Positions 42,502 to 51,504 of a stretch of 64,000 bases of DNA are shown here, piece by piece. A program made the translations under genes and the position numbers. The DNA comes from Chitinophaga barathri (GTDB taxonomy: Bacteria > Bacteroidota > Bacteroidia > Chitinophagales > Chitinophagaceae). Location of the stretch: assembly GCF_003807585.1 (NCBI RefSeq), contig NZ_RMBX01000007.1, positions 310,001 to 374,000 of the forward strand, in the 5' to 3' direction. The number at the start of each line of letters is the position of its first letter. Positions within the stretch are counted from its first letter, which is position 1. The notes beneath the pieces were generated by a model. The model made no database searches. It was not told the DNA's origin and worked only from the letters and a program-made list of their open reading frames with translations.

Positions 42502-45500
42502 ATGAAGGACTTAGAAAAAGAGTTTAAACCCACCAGTTGGTCGATCGATAATAAGGTGAGTATTTATGTGGCCACCCTTATTATTACGATCGCCGGCTTC
42601 CTGGCCTATAATGCGATGCCCAAGGAACAGTTTCCCGAGGTGGTGTTTCCGCAGTTTTATATATCTACTATTTATTTCGGTACTTCTCCGGAGGATATGG
42701 AAACCCTGGTGACCAAACCTATTGAGAAGAAACTGAAATCCATTTCAGGCGTAAAAAAGATCACCAGCTCGTCCATACAGGACTATTCCGCGATCACTAT
42801 CGAATTTAATCCGGATGAAAACCTGGAAGCGGCGGCGAACGAAGTAAGGGCGAAGATCGATGAAGCTAAACCGGACCTGCCCACCAACCTTTCCACGGAC
42901 GGGCAGGAACCGCAGGTGATACAGATCGACGTTTCGCAGATCCCGATCATGAACGTGAACATGAGCGGTGACTTTGACCTCCAGACATTGAAGCGGTATG
43001 CTGATGAAATGCAGGACAGGATCGAAAGCCTGAAAGAGATCACCCGTGTGGACATTGTGGGTGCGCTGGACAGGGAGATCCATATCGACCTGGACAAATA
43101 CAAAATGGACGCGGCCCGCATCAGCTTCGACGATATCGCTGCCGCCGTAGCCGCGGAAAACAGGACTATCTCCGGTGGCCTTGTATCCATGGACGGCCAG
43201 AAACGTACGCTCTCCGTGAAAGGCGAATATAAAGACCCGACCCTGATCAGGAACATCGTGATCCGCGGCGCTTCCGGGGCTGTAGTATACCTGCGTGACA
43301 TTGCCGATGTGAAAGATGACTTTAAAGAACAGGAATCTTACGCCCGGCTGAACGGCAAAAGCGTAATCACGCTGAACGTGATCAAAAGAAGCGGGCAGAA
43401 CCTGATCGACGCATCGGACAAGATTGCGAAGATCGTCGAAGAAATGAAAGCAGGTTACCTGCCGAAAGGCCTGGATGTGACCATCACGGCTGATCAGAGT
43501 GAGTCTACCCGCGTTACCCTGCATGACCTGATCAATACCATCATCATCGGTTTTATCCTGGTGACCGTCGTGCTGATGTTCTTCATGGGCGCTGTGAACG
43601 CCATATTCGTGGCGGCATCCGTGCCTATCTCTATGTTCATCGCATTCGTGGTGCTTGGTATGATGGATTACACGCTGAACATGATGGTACTGTTCTCCTT
43701 CCTGCTGGCGTTGGGTATTGTGGTGGATGACGCGATCGTGGTAATTGAAAACGTGCATCGTATATTCTATGAGCGAAGGGACCTTGGTATTGTGAAAGCC
43801 GCGAAGATAGCGGCGGGCGAAGTGTTCCTCCCGGTATTTTCCGGTACGCTTACGGTGCTTGCGCCATTCGTGCCCCTGCTCTTCTGGCCGGGTATTATCG
43901 GCAGTTTCATGAAATTCCTGCCTGTAACCCTGATCGTTACCCTGCTGGCTTCGCTGGTAGTGGCATATATTATCAACCCCGTGTTTGCGGTGGACTTCAT
44001 GGATCGTCATGAAGGTGAAGGCCATCCCAAACCGCGTTTCGACAGGAAGTTTACCATCGTGACCATCGTGTTCGCTGTCGTTGCCCTGATCTGTTACGGC
44101 ATCAGCGGCGGCGCCGGCAATATCGTGGTGTTCCTTTACCTGCTGGTAGTGCTGGAGCGTTTCTGGCTGGGCGGCGTAGCGAGGAAATTCCAGAGCAACG
44201 TCTGGCCCCGTGTGCAGAACCGTTACAGGCGCGTACTCAGTTGGGCTATTGTAGGATGGCGCCCGGTGGGAATATTGCTGGGTACTTTTGGCTTGCTGAT
44301 CTTCAGTATTGTCCTCACGACGATCCGCAGCCCCAAAGTGGTGTTTTTCCCCCAGGCTGATCCTAACTTTATCTACGCTTATATTGAACTGCCGATCGGT
44401 ACAGATCAGAAAGTGACAGATTCCATCACGAACGTGATCGACGAAAGAGTGACCAAAGTAGTAGGCGGCACCAAAAATCCGCTGGTGAAATCCATCATCT
44501 CCAACGTAGCCGTTGGCGCGGGCGATCCCAGCCAGATGGACATGAGCACGCAGCCGCACAAAGGCAAAGTGACCGTGGCATTCGTAGAATTCGCCAAACG
44601 TAATGGCCAGTCTACCGTAAAATATCTTGATGAGATCCGTGCTGCTGTAAAAGGGATACCCGGTGCGGACATCACTGTTGAACAGGAGCAAGGCGGCCCT
44701 CCGACCGGCAAGCCTATCAACATCGAGATCAGCGGGGACGAATTTGAACTGCTGGCCAATACTTCTGACCGTTTGAAGAGATATCTCGACAGTCTCCAGA
44801 TCGGTGGTGTGGAAGAGCTGAAAAGCGACTTCCAGAGCAACAAACCGGAGATCATTGTATCCATAGACCGTGAAAGGGCAAACCGCGAAGGTATTTCCAC
44901 CGGCCAGATCGGCGGCGCATTGCGTACCGCATTGTTCGGAACGGAAGTATCCAAATTCCGCGACCCGGAAGACGATTACCCGATCATCGTCCGCCTCCAG
45001 GAAAGCCAGCGTAACAATATCAATACGCTTATGAACCTGAACCTTACGTACCGCGACATGAACATGGGCGGGGCGATCAGGCAGGTGCCGCTAAGCTCTG
45101 TGGCCGATATCCGTTACTCAAATACCTATGCAGGCATCAAACGTAAAGATGATAAACGCGTGGTGACCCTGTACTCCAACGTACTGACAGGTTTCAACGC
45201 GAATGAAGTGGTAGCTGCCATCAATTCCGCGGTGCTGGACTTCAGCCCGCCGGACGGCATCACCGTGAAAATGACGGGCGAGCAGGAAGACCAGGCTGAA
45301 ACCATGAACTTCCTCGTAGTTGCGATGCTGGGCGCCATTGGCCTCATCTTCTTTATCATGGTAACGCAGTTCAACTCCGTTGGCCGTTCCTTCGTGATAT
45401 TCCTGGAGATCCTCTTCAGTATCATCGGTGTGTTCCTGGGCTTTGCCATCTTCGGTATGGATATCTCCATCGTAATGACCGGTGTGGGTATCATGGCCCT

Positions 45501-46062
45501 GGCAGGTATCGTGGCGCGTAACGGTATCGTACTGGTAGAGTTCACGGACCTGCTCGTCATGCAGGGCGTACCGCTGAACGAAGCCGTAGTGGAAGCGGGC
45601 AGAACGCGTATGACGCCGGTGTTGCTCACCGCCATCGCAGCCATCCTGGGTCTTATCCCGCTGGCGGTTGGTCTGAACATCGACTTCTGGGCGCTGTTCT
45701 CCGAGTTCAACCCGCATATCTTCTTCGGTGGTGACAACGTGGCCTTCTGGGGCCCGCTGGCCTGGACCATGGTGTTCGGCCTGATCTTCGCCACCTTCCT
45801 TACCCTGATCCTGGTGCCGGTGATGTATGCGATGAACAAACGCTGCATCGACGTGCTGGATCTTTATGGTCTGCCCCGTGCGCTGAAATATGTACCGTTC
45901 CTGGTGCTTATTCTCAAACTGTTCTCCAAGAAGTCAACAGTGCGCAAGCTGCACGACCTGAATTATGTTTCACCACGTCCTTATAACTTCTTTAACCATC
46001 AGCCCGACGGCGAGGATAAAGAAGCGGCCAAATCCGCCAAAGGAGTAGTAATGCATCATTAA
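42502..46062 (+). CDS. RND efflux permease (AcrB/MdtB-like), long form
   Basis: An 1186-residue inner-membrane pump, longer than AcrB (about 1050) because of an extended loop between the last TM helices (DFWALFSEFNPHIFFGGDNV) and a C-terminal tail. Proton-relay aspartates are in GIVVDDAIVVIENV. In TM10 the motif reads AGIVARNGIVLVEF, with Arg where AcrB has Lys. Porter domains contain PKEQFPEVVFPQFYIST. It is the last gene of the tetR operon; a terminator follows at 46126. Substrate unknown; this pump and the one at 1-4468 are separate systems. Confidence 0.94.
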   Translation: MKDLEKEFKPTSWSIDNKVSIYVATLIITIAGFLAYNAMPKEQFPEVVFPQFYISTIYFGTSPEDMETLVTKPIEKKLKSISGVKKITSSSIQDYSAITIEFNPDENLEAAANEVRAKIDEAKPDLPTNLSTDGQEPQVIQIDVSQIPIMNVNMSGDFDLQTLKRYADEMQDRIESLKEITRVDIVGALDREIHIDLDKYKMDAARISFDDIAAAVAAENRTISGGLVSMDGQKRTLSVKGEYKDPTLIRNIVIRGASGAVVYLRDIADVKDDFKEQESYARLNGKSVITLNVIKRSGQNLIDASDKIAKIVEEMKAGYLPKGLDVTITADQSESTRVTLHDLINTIIIGFILVTVVLMFFMGAVNAIFVAASVPISMFIAFVVLGMMDYTLNMMVLFSFLLALGIVVDDAIVVIENVHRIFYERRDLGIVKAAKIAAGEVFLPVFSGTLTVLAPFVPLLFWPGIIGSFMKFLPVTLIVTLLASLVVAYIINPVFAVDFMDRHEGEGHPKPRFDRKFTIVTIVFAVVALICYGISGGAGNIVVFLYLLVVLERFWLGGVARKFQSNVWPRVQNRYRRVLSWAIVGWRPVGILLGTFGLLIFSIVLTTIRSPKVVFFPQADPNFIYAYIELPIGTDQKVTDSITNVIDERVTKVVGGTKNPLVKSIISNVAVGAGDPSQMDMSTQPHKGKVTVAFVEFAKRNGQSTVKYLDEIRAAVKGIPGADITVEQEQGGPPTGKPINIEISGDEFELLANTSDRLKRYLDSLQIGGVEELKSDFQSNKPEIIVSIDRERANREGISTGQIGGALRTALFGTEVSKFRDPEDDYPIIVRLQESQRNNINTLMNLNLTYRDMNMGGAIRQVPLSSVADIRYSNTYAGIKRKDDKRVVTLYSNVLTGFNANEVVAAINSAVLDFSPPDGITVKMTGEQEDQAETMNFLVVAMLGAIGLIFFIMVTQFNSVGRSFVIFLEILFSIIGVFLGFAIFGMDISIVMTGVGIMALAGIVARNGIVLVEFTDLLVMQGVPLNEAVVEAGRTRMTPVLLTAIAAILGLIPLAVGLNIDFWALFSEFNPHIFFGGDNVAFWGPLAWTMVFGLIFATFLTLILVPVMYAMNKRCIDVLDLYGLPRALKYVPFLVLILKLFSKKSTVRKLHDLNYVSPRPYNFFNHQPDGEDKEAAKSAKGVVMHH

Positions 46063-46125
46063 AAACGAACTGTTTTTTCTTTTAATAATCAGAGCAAACA
46101 GTGTAACAGTTGTAGGTTAACAAGT

Positions 46126-46157
46126 ACCGTCCCGATTCCTCGGGACGGTTTTTTTTA
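46126..46157 (+). terminator. Terminator of the efflux operon
   Basis: Nine-bp stem ACCGTCCCG / CGGGACGGT (46126-46134 and 46141-46149), then a T run. Confidence 0.9.
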
Positions 46158-46249
46158 TGCCCGTCCGCAACAGCTTTGCCGTTCCTCCAGCCGGAATAGA
46201 ATCTGCCGGGAATTATTATTATTTTTCACGGACCTGAAAACAATTACCC

Positions 46250-47335
46250 ATGCGATTATTTTTTCTACTGCTACTCTGTACTACCTGCGCCTTTGCCCAG
46301 GAAGGACCCGTCTACACGGACGCCCGTAATTTCCAGTTCATCGGCAAAGGGCTGCCTACAAACCCTGTGTATGTAAGGCTGGACACGGTGCAGACCAAAC
46401 CCATGACCGACGCGGTGAAATACCTGAGCACGCACAGCGCGGGCATTGCCGTACTGTTCCGGACCAATTCCCCGTATATCCACGCCCGTTGGAAACTGAT
46501 CAGGGGAATGTTTTACACCAATATTTCTCCCATCGCCCATAGCGGGCTGGACCTCTATTGCCTGAACAAAGGCCGCTGGCAATGGTGCGGCGTAGGCCGC
46601 CCGGGTGATAAAGACACATTGAATAACGGGCCGCTGGTGGCCAACATGGATACCACCATGAAAGAGTTCCTGCTATACCTGCCTACCTACAACCAGGTGA
46701 CCTCGCTGGAAATAGGCGTGGCGCCCGGTGCAACCCTTTCCCGGATAGAAAAGCCGGCGGTTGATACCACCCGCCGCGTGGTGATTTACGGTTCCAGCAT
46801 TTTACAGGGCGCTTCCGCGGGCCGGCCAGGCATGGCTTACCCGTCCATCCTGCAACGCAGGACCGGCTGGGAGTTTATCAATCTTGGTTTCAGCGGGAAC
46901 GGAAAGATGGAATTCCCTGTGGCGGAGCTGCTGGCTACCATGCCCGCGAAGGTGTTTGTACTGGATTGTATCCCGAACCCGTCTGCGGAGGAGATCAGAA
47001 CAAGAGCTTACCCTTTTATCAAACACCTGCTGGACAAACGCCCGGAAGTGCCCATTTTGCTGGTGGAAGCAGCGATCCGCGAGCATGGATATTTTGATCA
47101 GAAAGTTGCCCAGGTTTCAAAAGATAAAAACGATGCTATCCGGGAAGCCTATACGAAACTGAAAAAAGAGGGGTATAAACAACTGTATTATCTGCCCGCC
47201 ACCGACCTGACCGGGCATGATCACGAGGGCACGATAGACGGTGTGCATCTCACGGACCTGGGCTTTATGCGGCAGGCGGAAGTGATGTTGCCGCTGCTTG
47301 AACAGTTGATGAAAAAATCCGTTCGGGTGAAATGA
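46250..47335 (+). CDS. Secreted SGNH/GDSL-family hydrolase
   Basis: A 361-residue esterase-like protein. Signal peptide FFLLLLCTTCAFAQ. The first ~170 residues form a beta-rich accessory domain. SGNH blocks: block I VVIYGSSILQGASAG (Ser near residue 183), block II NLGFSGNGKME, block III-like LDCIPNP, and block V DGVHLTDLG with the catalytic Asp/His. Likely removes acyl groups from carbohydrates or similar; no sugar operon adjoins it. Confidence 0.88.
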   Translation: MRLFFLLLLCTTCAFAQEGPVYTDARNFQFIGKGLPTNPVYVRLDTVQTKPMTDAVKYLSTHSAGIAVLFRTNSPYIHARWKLIRGMFYTNISPIAHSGLDLYCLNKGRWQWCGVGRPGDKDTLNNGPLVANMDTTMKEFLLYLPTYNQVTSLEIGVAPGATLSRIEKPAVDTTRRVVIYGSSILQGASAGRPGMAYPSILQRRTGWEFINLGFSGNGKMEFPVAELLATMPAKVFVLDCIPNPSAEEIRTRAYPFIKHLLDKRPEVPILLVEAAIREHGYFDQKVAQVSKDKNDAIREAYTKLKKEGYKQLYYLPATDLTGHDHEGTIDGVHLTDLGFMRQAEVMLPLLEQLMKKSVRVK

Positions 47336-47377
47336 CCAAATTCGTACCTTGCTACTTCTTAAAAGGCAATTTAACCT

Positions 47378-48166
47378 ATGCTTAAAAATCACGAGATCGA
47401 CTACCGGATTCACGGTGAGGAGATGCAAATAGTAGAAATAGAACTGGACCCTCAGGAGAGTGCTGTAGCGGAAAGCGGCAGCTTTATGATGATGGACATG
47501 GAAATCAAAATGGAAACCCTTTTTGGAGACGGCTCCGGGGCGCAGCAGGGCTTTTTTGGCAAGCTGATGAGCGCCGGCAAACGCCTGATCACGGGGGAAA
47601 GTCTATTCATTACCGCGTTTACTAATACGGGCCAGGGGAAAAAACGCGTGAGCTTTGCCGCGCCTTACCCCGGCAAGATCATTCCCATGGACCTGCGTTT
47701 GCTGGGCGGGAAAGTGATCTGCCAGAAAGATGCTTTCCTTTGCGCCGCGCGCGGCGTAAATGTGGGGATCGAGTTTCAGCGCAAGCTGGGTACCGGCATC
47801 TTCGGCGGCGAGGGTTTTATCATGCAGAAGCTGGAAGGCGACGGCCTGGCGTTTGTACACGCCGGCGGTTATGTAATAGAAAAAGAGCTGCAGCCCGGGG
47901 AAGTTTTGAAGGTAGATACTGGCTGCGTGGTGGCGTATACCCAGCAGGTAGACTTTGATATCGAGTTTATCCGCGGGGTGAAAAACATGGTGTTTGGTGG
48001 CGAAGGCCTGTTTTTCGCGGTGCTGAGAGGCCCGGGAAAAGTGTGGCTGCAGAGCCTGCCGATCAGCCGTTTGGCAAGCAGGGTACTGGCTTACGGCACC
48101 GGCGCAAGAAAAGAAGAAGGCAGCATACTGGGCGGGCTTGGAAACCTGCTGGATGGAGACAGGTAA
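47378..48166 (+). CDS. AIM24 / TIGR00266-family protein
   Basis: A 262-residue protein of the AIM24 family. Seen: YRIHGEEMQIVEIELDPQES, SGSFMMMDMEI, the central LRLLGGKVICQKDAFLCAA, GEGFIMQKLEGDG, and the last block GLFFAVLRGPGKVWLQSLP. Double-beta-helix fold; function unknown in bacteria. It is followed by a ~710-base intergenic region. Confidence 0.9.
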   Translation: MLKNHEIDYRIHGEEMQIVEIELDPQESAVAESGSFMMMDMEIKMETLFGDGSGAQQGFFGKLMSAGKRLITGESLFITAFTNTGQGKKRVSFAAPYPGKIIPMDLRLLGGKVICQKDAFLCAARGVNVGIEFQRKLGTGIFGGEGFIMQKLEGDGLAFVHAGGYVIEKELQPGEVLKVDTGCVVAYTQQVDFDIEFIRGVKNMVFGGEGLFFAVLRGPGKVWLQSLPISRLASRVLAYGTGARKEEGSILGGLGNLLDGDR

Positions 48167-48879
48167 TATACGTAATTGAATTTCAATAACTTAAGGCAGA
48201 GCTGCGGGGAGAGCAGGGAACCATCTCCCCGCGATGCCATATCGTTGACATCCCGTTATCTTTGAAAAAAAGTCCGCCGTTCATCGATTTTTGCAAATTA
48301 TTAACGAACAGATTGGTACTATTGTCTTAATATTGCCCGGAGGCTTAACCAGATACACCGGATTTTTTTGTATATTAGAGTCTGAACAGCGGCTGGCACT
48401 GTGTGGGTGCCACTACAGTAATATCACTGGCGCGGATGAAAGACAATTTATCCTGGTGCTATGAATAAGAATTGAAAAACTTACTCATGTTGAAAAATTC
48501 AGGTGAATCCAAGGCATGATGACAAATCCAGGTATTATTAACGGTAGCCCTATAAGCGGTTTTAGGATGAGATTCCGGTTAACCATAAACAACTACCTTA
48601 AATTTCCTGTCGAGATGGCTGAGAGGTATAATTTTAAAATTTCCGCGAAAAAATTGTAATGCAAGCGGCGCTAAATTATCTTTGCTGTTCCGAGAAAAAT
48701 GTTAGAGAAATAAGTATTAAACGGAAGCCGGTATTTTGTATTCAGACAGATACGATTAATTATCCCGACGTTATGCGGGTGAACGCACCGGCGCCCAGAT
48801 TATAAAACCTAAACAAGTAGGTGAATTTCATTTTTATGAAATCATTGAAAATTGCTTCAAACACGCTTAATCAAGTAAG
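48167..48879 (+). promoter_or_regulatory. Long intergenic leader with a promoter for the RGG protein
   Basis: A -33 TTG at 48654-48656 and -7 TATCTTTG at 48677-48684 (20 bases apart) give a good Bacteroidota promoter and a 5' leader of about 190 bases. A weaker TATCTTTG occurs at 48257. A small hairpin TGGCAC/GTGCCA is at 48394-48412. No gene is supported in the ~710 bases; the long leader suggests post-transcriptional control. Confidence 0.5.
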
Positions 48880-50271
48880 ATGAATTTTGAGAGAAACGAA
48901 CGCCCCCGAAAGTATTCTCCTGGCTACAACAGAGATCAGCAAGAACCCAACCAAGACCAGGAAGGCGGTTATTCCAAGAAACCCGAATTTGGCAAAGACG
49001 AAGACCGTCCCCCGCGTACTGATGGCGGCTATACTCCACGTGAAGGCGGTTATCGCCCCCGTACAGACGGTGGTGGTTATACTCCCCGTGGCGGCGGCAT
49101 GAACAACAGCAACCCGGGAAGTGAAGGTCCCAATTTTAACCGTGAAGGCGCATACAACCGTGAAACCGGTGGTTACACTCCCCGCAACGAAGGCGGCGGC
49201 GGCGGTTACCGTGGCGGCGGTGGTGGTGACTACAATCGCGACCGTGGTGGCGATGGTGGTGGTTACAACCGTGACCGTGGCGGAGACGGCGGCGGCTACA
49301 ATCGTGGCGGCGGCGGTTACGACCGTGGTGGCAGCGGCGGCGGTGGTTATGACCGCGGCGGTGGCGGCGGATACGGCGGTGGTGGTGGTGGTTACGACCG
49401 CGGTGGCGGTGGTGGCGGCTACAATCGCGGCGGTGGCGGCGGCGGATACGACCGTGGCGGTGGTGGCGGTGGCTACGATCGCGGTGGTGGCGGCGGCGGA
49501 TATGACCGTGGCGGCGGCGGTGGTGGTTACGATCGCGGCGGTGGCGGCGGTGGTTACAACCGTGGCGGCGGCGGTGGCGGAGGCTACAATCGCGGCAGTG
49601 GCGGCGGAGGTTTCAATCGCGGCGGCGGAGGCGGAGGCTTCAACCGTGGCGGTGGAGGCGGAGGTTTCCAGCGCAGCCAGGGAAGGCCCGGTGGCTTTAA
49701 CCGCGCACCCAAACCAGATAATAAGATCTATTTCATTGCCCTTCTGCCCACAGCCGAAGTAGGTAAAGAGATCATCAAAATAAAACAGGATTTCGCAGAA
49801 CAGTACGGCCCGCTGTACGCACTGAAAGTACTCCCGCACATTACTCTGCAGGTGCCTTTCACCGCGGATCCCAGCCTGGAAAGAGCTTTCTGTGAAGAAC
49901 TGACCGAATTCGCCAAAACACAGGCGCCTTTCGAAGTAACACTGAACGGCTTCGGTACATTCCCGAACAAACAGAACCGCGTTCTCTTCATCAATGTGGA
50001 GAAAAGCGAGACGATGAGCGCAATGCACCGCCAGCTGATCAACTTCCTCAGGAAAGAATTCGGCTTCAGCACCATGCTGGCACGTACCGGCTTTACGCCG
50101 CACGTAACCGTAGCCTTCAAAGACCTTGAAGATGCACAGTTCGAAAAAGCATGGCCTGAGTACGAAAACAAAGAATACACAGCTTCTTTCAAAGTGAACA
50201 ACCTGTACTTCCTGCGCCACAACGGCAAATCATGGGAAGTGCTGCAGAAATGCAAACTGGGCGGCGCTTAA
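48880..50271 (+). CDS. RGG/YGG-rich protein fused to a 2H phosphoesterase (2'-5' RNA ligase-like) domain
   Basis: A 463-residue two-part protein. Residues 1 to about 275 are low-complexity and presumably disordered: first GGYTPR-type repeats, then more than a dozen units of GGGGG with YDRG, YNRG or FNRG. Residues about 276-463 form a 2H phosphoesterase domain of the LigT/2'-5' RNA ligase type, with both catalytic motifs PHITLQ (near 319) and PHVTVA (near 406), spaced about 87 residues as in the family. RGG boxes bind RNA; the 2H domain handles 2',3'-cyclic phosphates or 2'-5' links. A cytosolic RNA-processing or repair role is inferred. Gene has its own promoter and terminator. Confidence 0.9.
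   Translation: MNFERNERPRKYSPGYNRDQQEPNQDQEGGYSKKPEFGKDEDRPPRTDGGYTPREGGYRPRTDGGGYTPRGGGMNNSNPGSEGPNFNREGAYNRETGGYTPRNEGGGGGYRGGGGGDYNRDRGGDGGGYNRDRGGDGGGYNRGGGGYDRGGSGGGGYDRGGGGGYGGGGGGYDRGGGGGGYNRGGGGGGYDRGGGGGGYDRGGGGGGYDRGGGGGGYDRGGGGGGYNRGGGGGGGYNRGSGGGGFNRGGGGGGFNRGGGGGGFQRSQGRPGGFNRAPKPDNKIYFIALLPTAEVGKEIIKIKQDFAEQYGPLYALKVLPHITLQVPFTADPSLERAFCEELTEFAKTQAPFEVTLNGFGTFPNKQNRVLFINVEKSETMSAMHRQLINFLRKEFGFSTMLARTGFTPHVTVAFKDLEDAQFEKAWPEYENKEYTASFKVNNLYFLRHNGKSWEVLQKCKLGGA
49183..49680 (+). repeat. Tandem repeat array coding Gly-rich YDRGG/YNRGG units
   Basis: About 500 bases of imperfect 27-33-base units, each coding a Gly run plus aromatic-[DN]-R-G. Synonymous codons vary between units, so the amino-acid pattern appears to be what is kept. 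The array creates very long open frames on the opposite strand, which are artefacts. Confidence 0.9.
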
Positions 50272-50295
50272 GAATAGATAGCTATCCATATTACG

Positions 50296-50327
50296 ATCCG
50301 GGTCTTTTACAGACCCGGATTTTTTTT
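50296..50327 (+). terminator. Terminator of the RGG-2H gene
   Basis: Nine-bp stem ATCCGGGTC / GACCCGGAT (50296-50304 and 50312-50320) with a 7-base loop, then eight T. Confidence 0.9.
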
Positions 50328-50377
50328 GCCCGTTAGTAAGCAGCACCATAACTTCCCGCAATATTTCCGGAGGCACC

Positions 50378-50429
50378 TTATAATGGAACAATCCCTGTGT
50401 ACTGCTACACAGGGATTGTTCCATTATAA
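50378..50429. repeat. Perfect 24-bp inverted repeat with 4-base loop
   Basis: Arms 50378-50401 and 50406-50429 are exact reverse complements, loop CTGC. It lies between convergent genes, after the plus-strand terminator and 32 bases beyond the fecR stop. There is no real T tract on either strand, so it is not a classical terminator, though it may protect the fecR mRNA end. Confidence 0.85.
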
Positions 50430-50461
50430 TAAAAGCCTTTGCAGAGCTGGTAGGTAGATTT

Positions 50462-51439
50462 TTACCGGCTGATTCTGTACACGTCTTTTTCTTCTTCGCT
50501 GATCTTTACTTCCGCTGTTTTGGAGATCACGTCCAGCACTTCAGTCAGGGCGGGATCGTCAAAGGTTCCTGTATAGTTGAGATTTAATAATGAGGGGTCC
50601 GATACAATGAAGCGTATGTTGAAGTAGGCTTCTATAGCGCTGAGCGTTTTGTACAGGGGCACGTTACTAAAATACAGCCGGTTCTCTTTCCAGGCCATAA
50701 AATTAGGATCGGAATTCTGGATCTGCCGCGGTTCTTTGTCGGTCTGCAAGATGGCGGTATGACCGGCGGTGAGCACCAGCGCGCCATTATCGCCTTTTTT
50801 GCCTGAGAAGGCTACTTTTCCGGTTACCACATCCAGCTGTACGGGTTTGTCATCGTATGCCTTGATCACAAAGGTAGTGCCCAGGACTTTGGTTTGTGAG
50901 GCGCCGGCGGCCACGATAAAGGGATTGGCTGCATCGGCGGCCACGTCAAAAAAGGCTTCGCCTTTCAGCTGCACGGTCCGGTTATCGTCTCCAAAGCTGC
51001 CGTTGTAGGCCAGCTGGCTGTTCCGGTTCAGGTATACCTTGCTGCCATCGGGGAGGGTAAAGGTCTTTTTGCCGTTATCAGCGGTCAGCACCGTTTCCTT
51101 GTTGCGTTGTATCAGGGTGAAAGTGAGGCCGGCGGCGGCTACTATCACGATCGCCGCTGCGGCCATACGCCACCAGGAGCTGCGGCGGGTCACTACACGG
51201 AGGGGCGCCGGTGCGGTAAGGTTTTCGGAAAACCTTTGCCAGTTGCGTTCCACATCGGGCTCTGGCATTTCGGACCAGGCCCCGGCGGCCAGGTCCCAGG
51301 TATCTTTCAGGGATTCATAGTAGGCCTGGTTGGCAGGGTCTGCTTCCAGCCAGGATTGTAACTGCCCCATCTCCTCCGCGGTGATCTCTCCCTCGATTTC
51401 CCGGGCAATCAGTGTGTCAATATGATCGTTGCTCAACAT
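50462..51439 (-). CDS. FecR-family anti-sigma factor
   Basis: A 325-residue inner-membrane regulator. The cytosolic N-terminus (MLSNDHIDTLIAREIEGEIT) has a sigma-binding helix and a DUF4880-like WLEADPANQAYYE. One TM is near residue 95 (MAAAAIVIVAAAGLTFTLI), then the periplasmic FecR domain with FTLPDGSKVYLNRNSQL and FFDVA. The C-terminal STN-like domain has YTGTFDDPALTEVLDVI. It follows the sigma gene by 65 bases. No SusC/TonB receptor is next to it, unlike most such pairs in Bacteroidota. Confidence 0.92.
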   Translation of the reverse strand: MLSNDHIDTLIAREIEGEITAEEMGQLQSWLEADPANQAYYESLKDTWDLAAGAWSEMPEPDVERNWQRFSENLTAPAPLRVVTRRSSWWRMAAAAIVIVAAAGLTFTLIQRNKETVLTADNGKKTFTLPDGSKVYLNRNSQLAYNGSFGDDNRTVQLKGEAFFDVAADAANPFIVAAGASQTKVLGTTFVIKAYDDKPVQLDVVTGKVAFSGKKGDNGALVLTAGHTAILQTDKEPRQIQNSDPNFMAWKENRLYFSNVPLYKTLSAIEAYFNIRFIVSDPSLLNLNYTGTFDDPALTEVLDVISKTAEVKISEEEKDVYRISR

Positions 51440-51504
51440 GCTTGATGCTATTACGAAGATTATCTGTTTAAACTTTCTTTCAGGTTGATATAAAGGGCTG
51501 CGGC

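Noticed and set aside
42745..44691. A 648-residue open frame opposite the RND permease
   Set aside because: His/Asp/Arg-rich composition typical of antisense to GC-rich coding DNA; the plus-strand frame has all RND motifs.
48613..48630. GATGGCTGAGAGG resembling a TPP-riboswitch CTGAGA box
   Set aside because: The second conserved half and stem structure are missing, and the downstream gene has no link to thiamine.
49183..49680. Possible CRISPR array because of regular repeats
   Set aside because: The repeats are coding, contiguous and without unique spacers.
48871..50220. A 449-residue open frame opposite the RGG-2H gene, rich in Thr, Ala and Val
   Set aside because: It is the mirror of the Gly-rich repeat (GGC/GGT codons read backwards) and has no domain, start context or natural composition. 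A 213-residue frame on the same strand is likewise an artefact.
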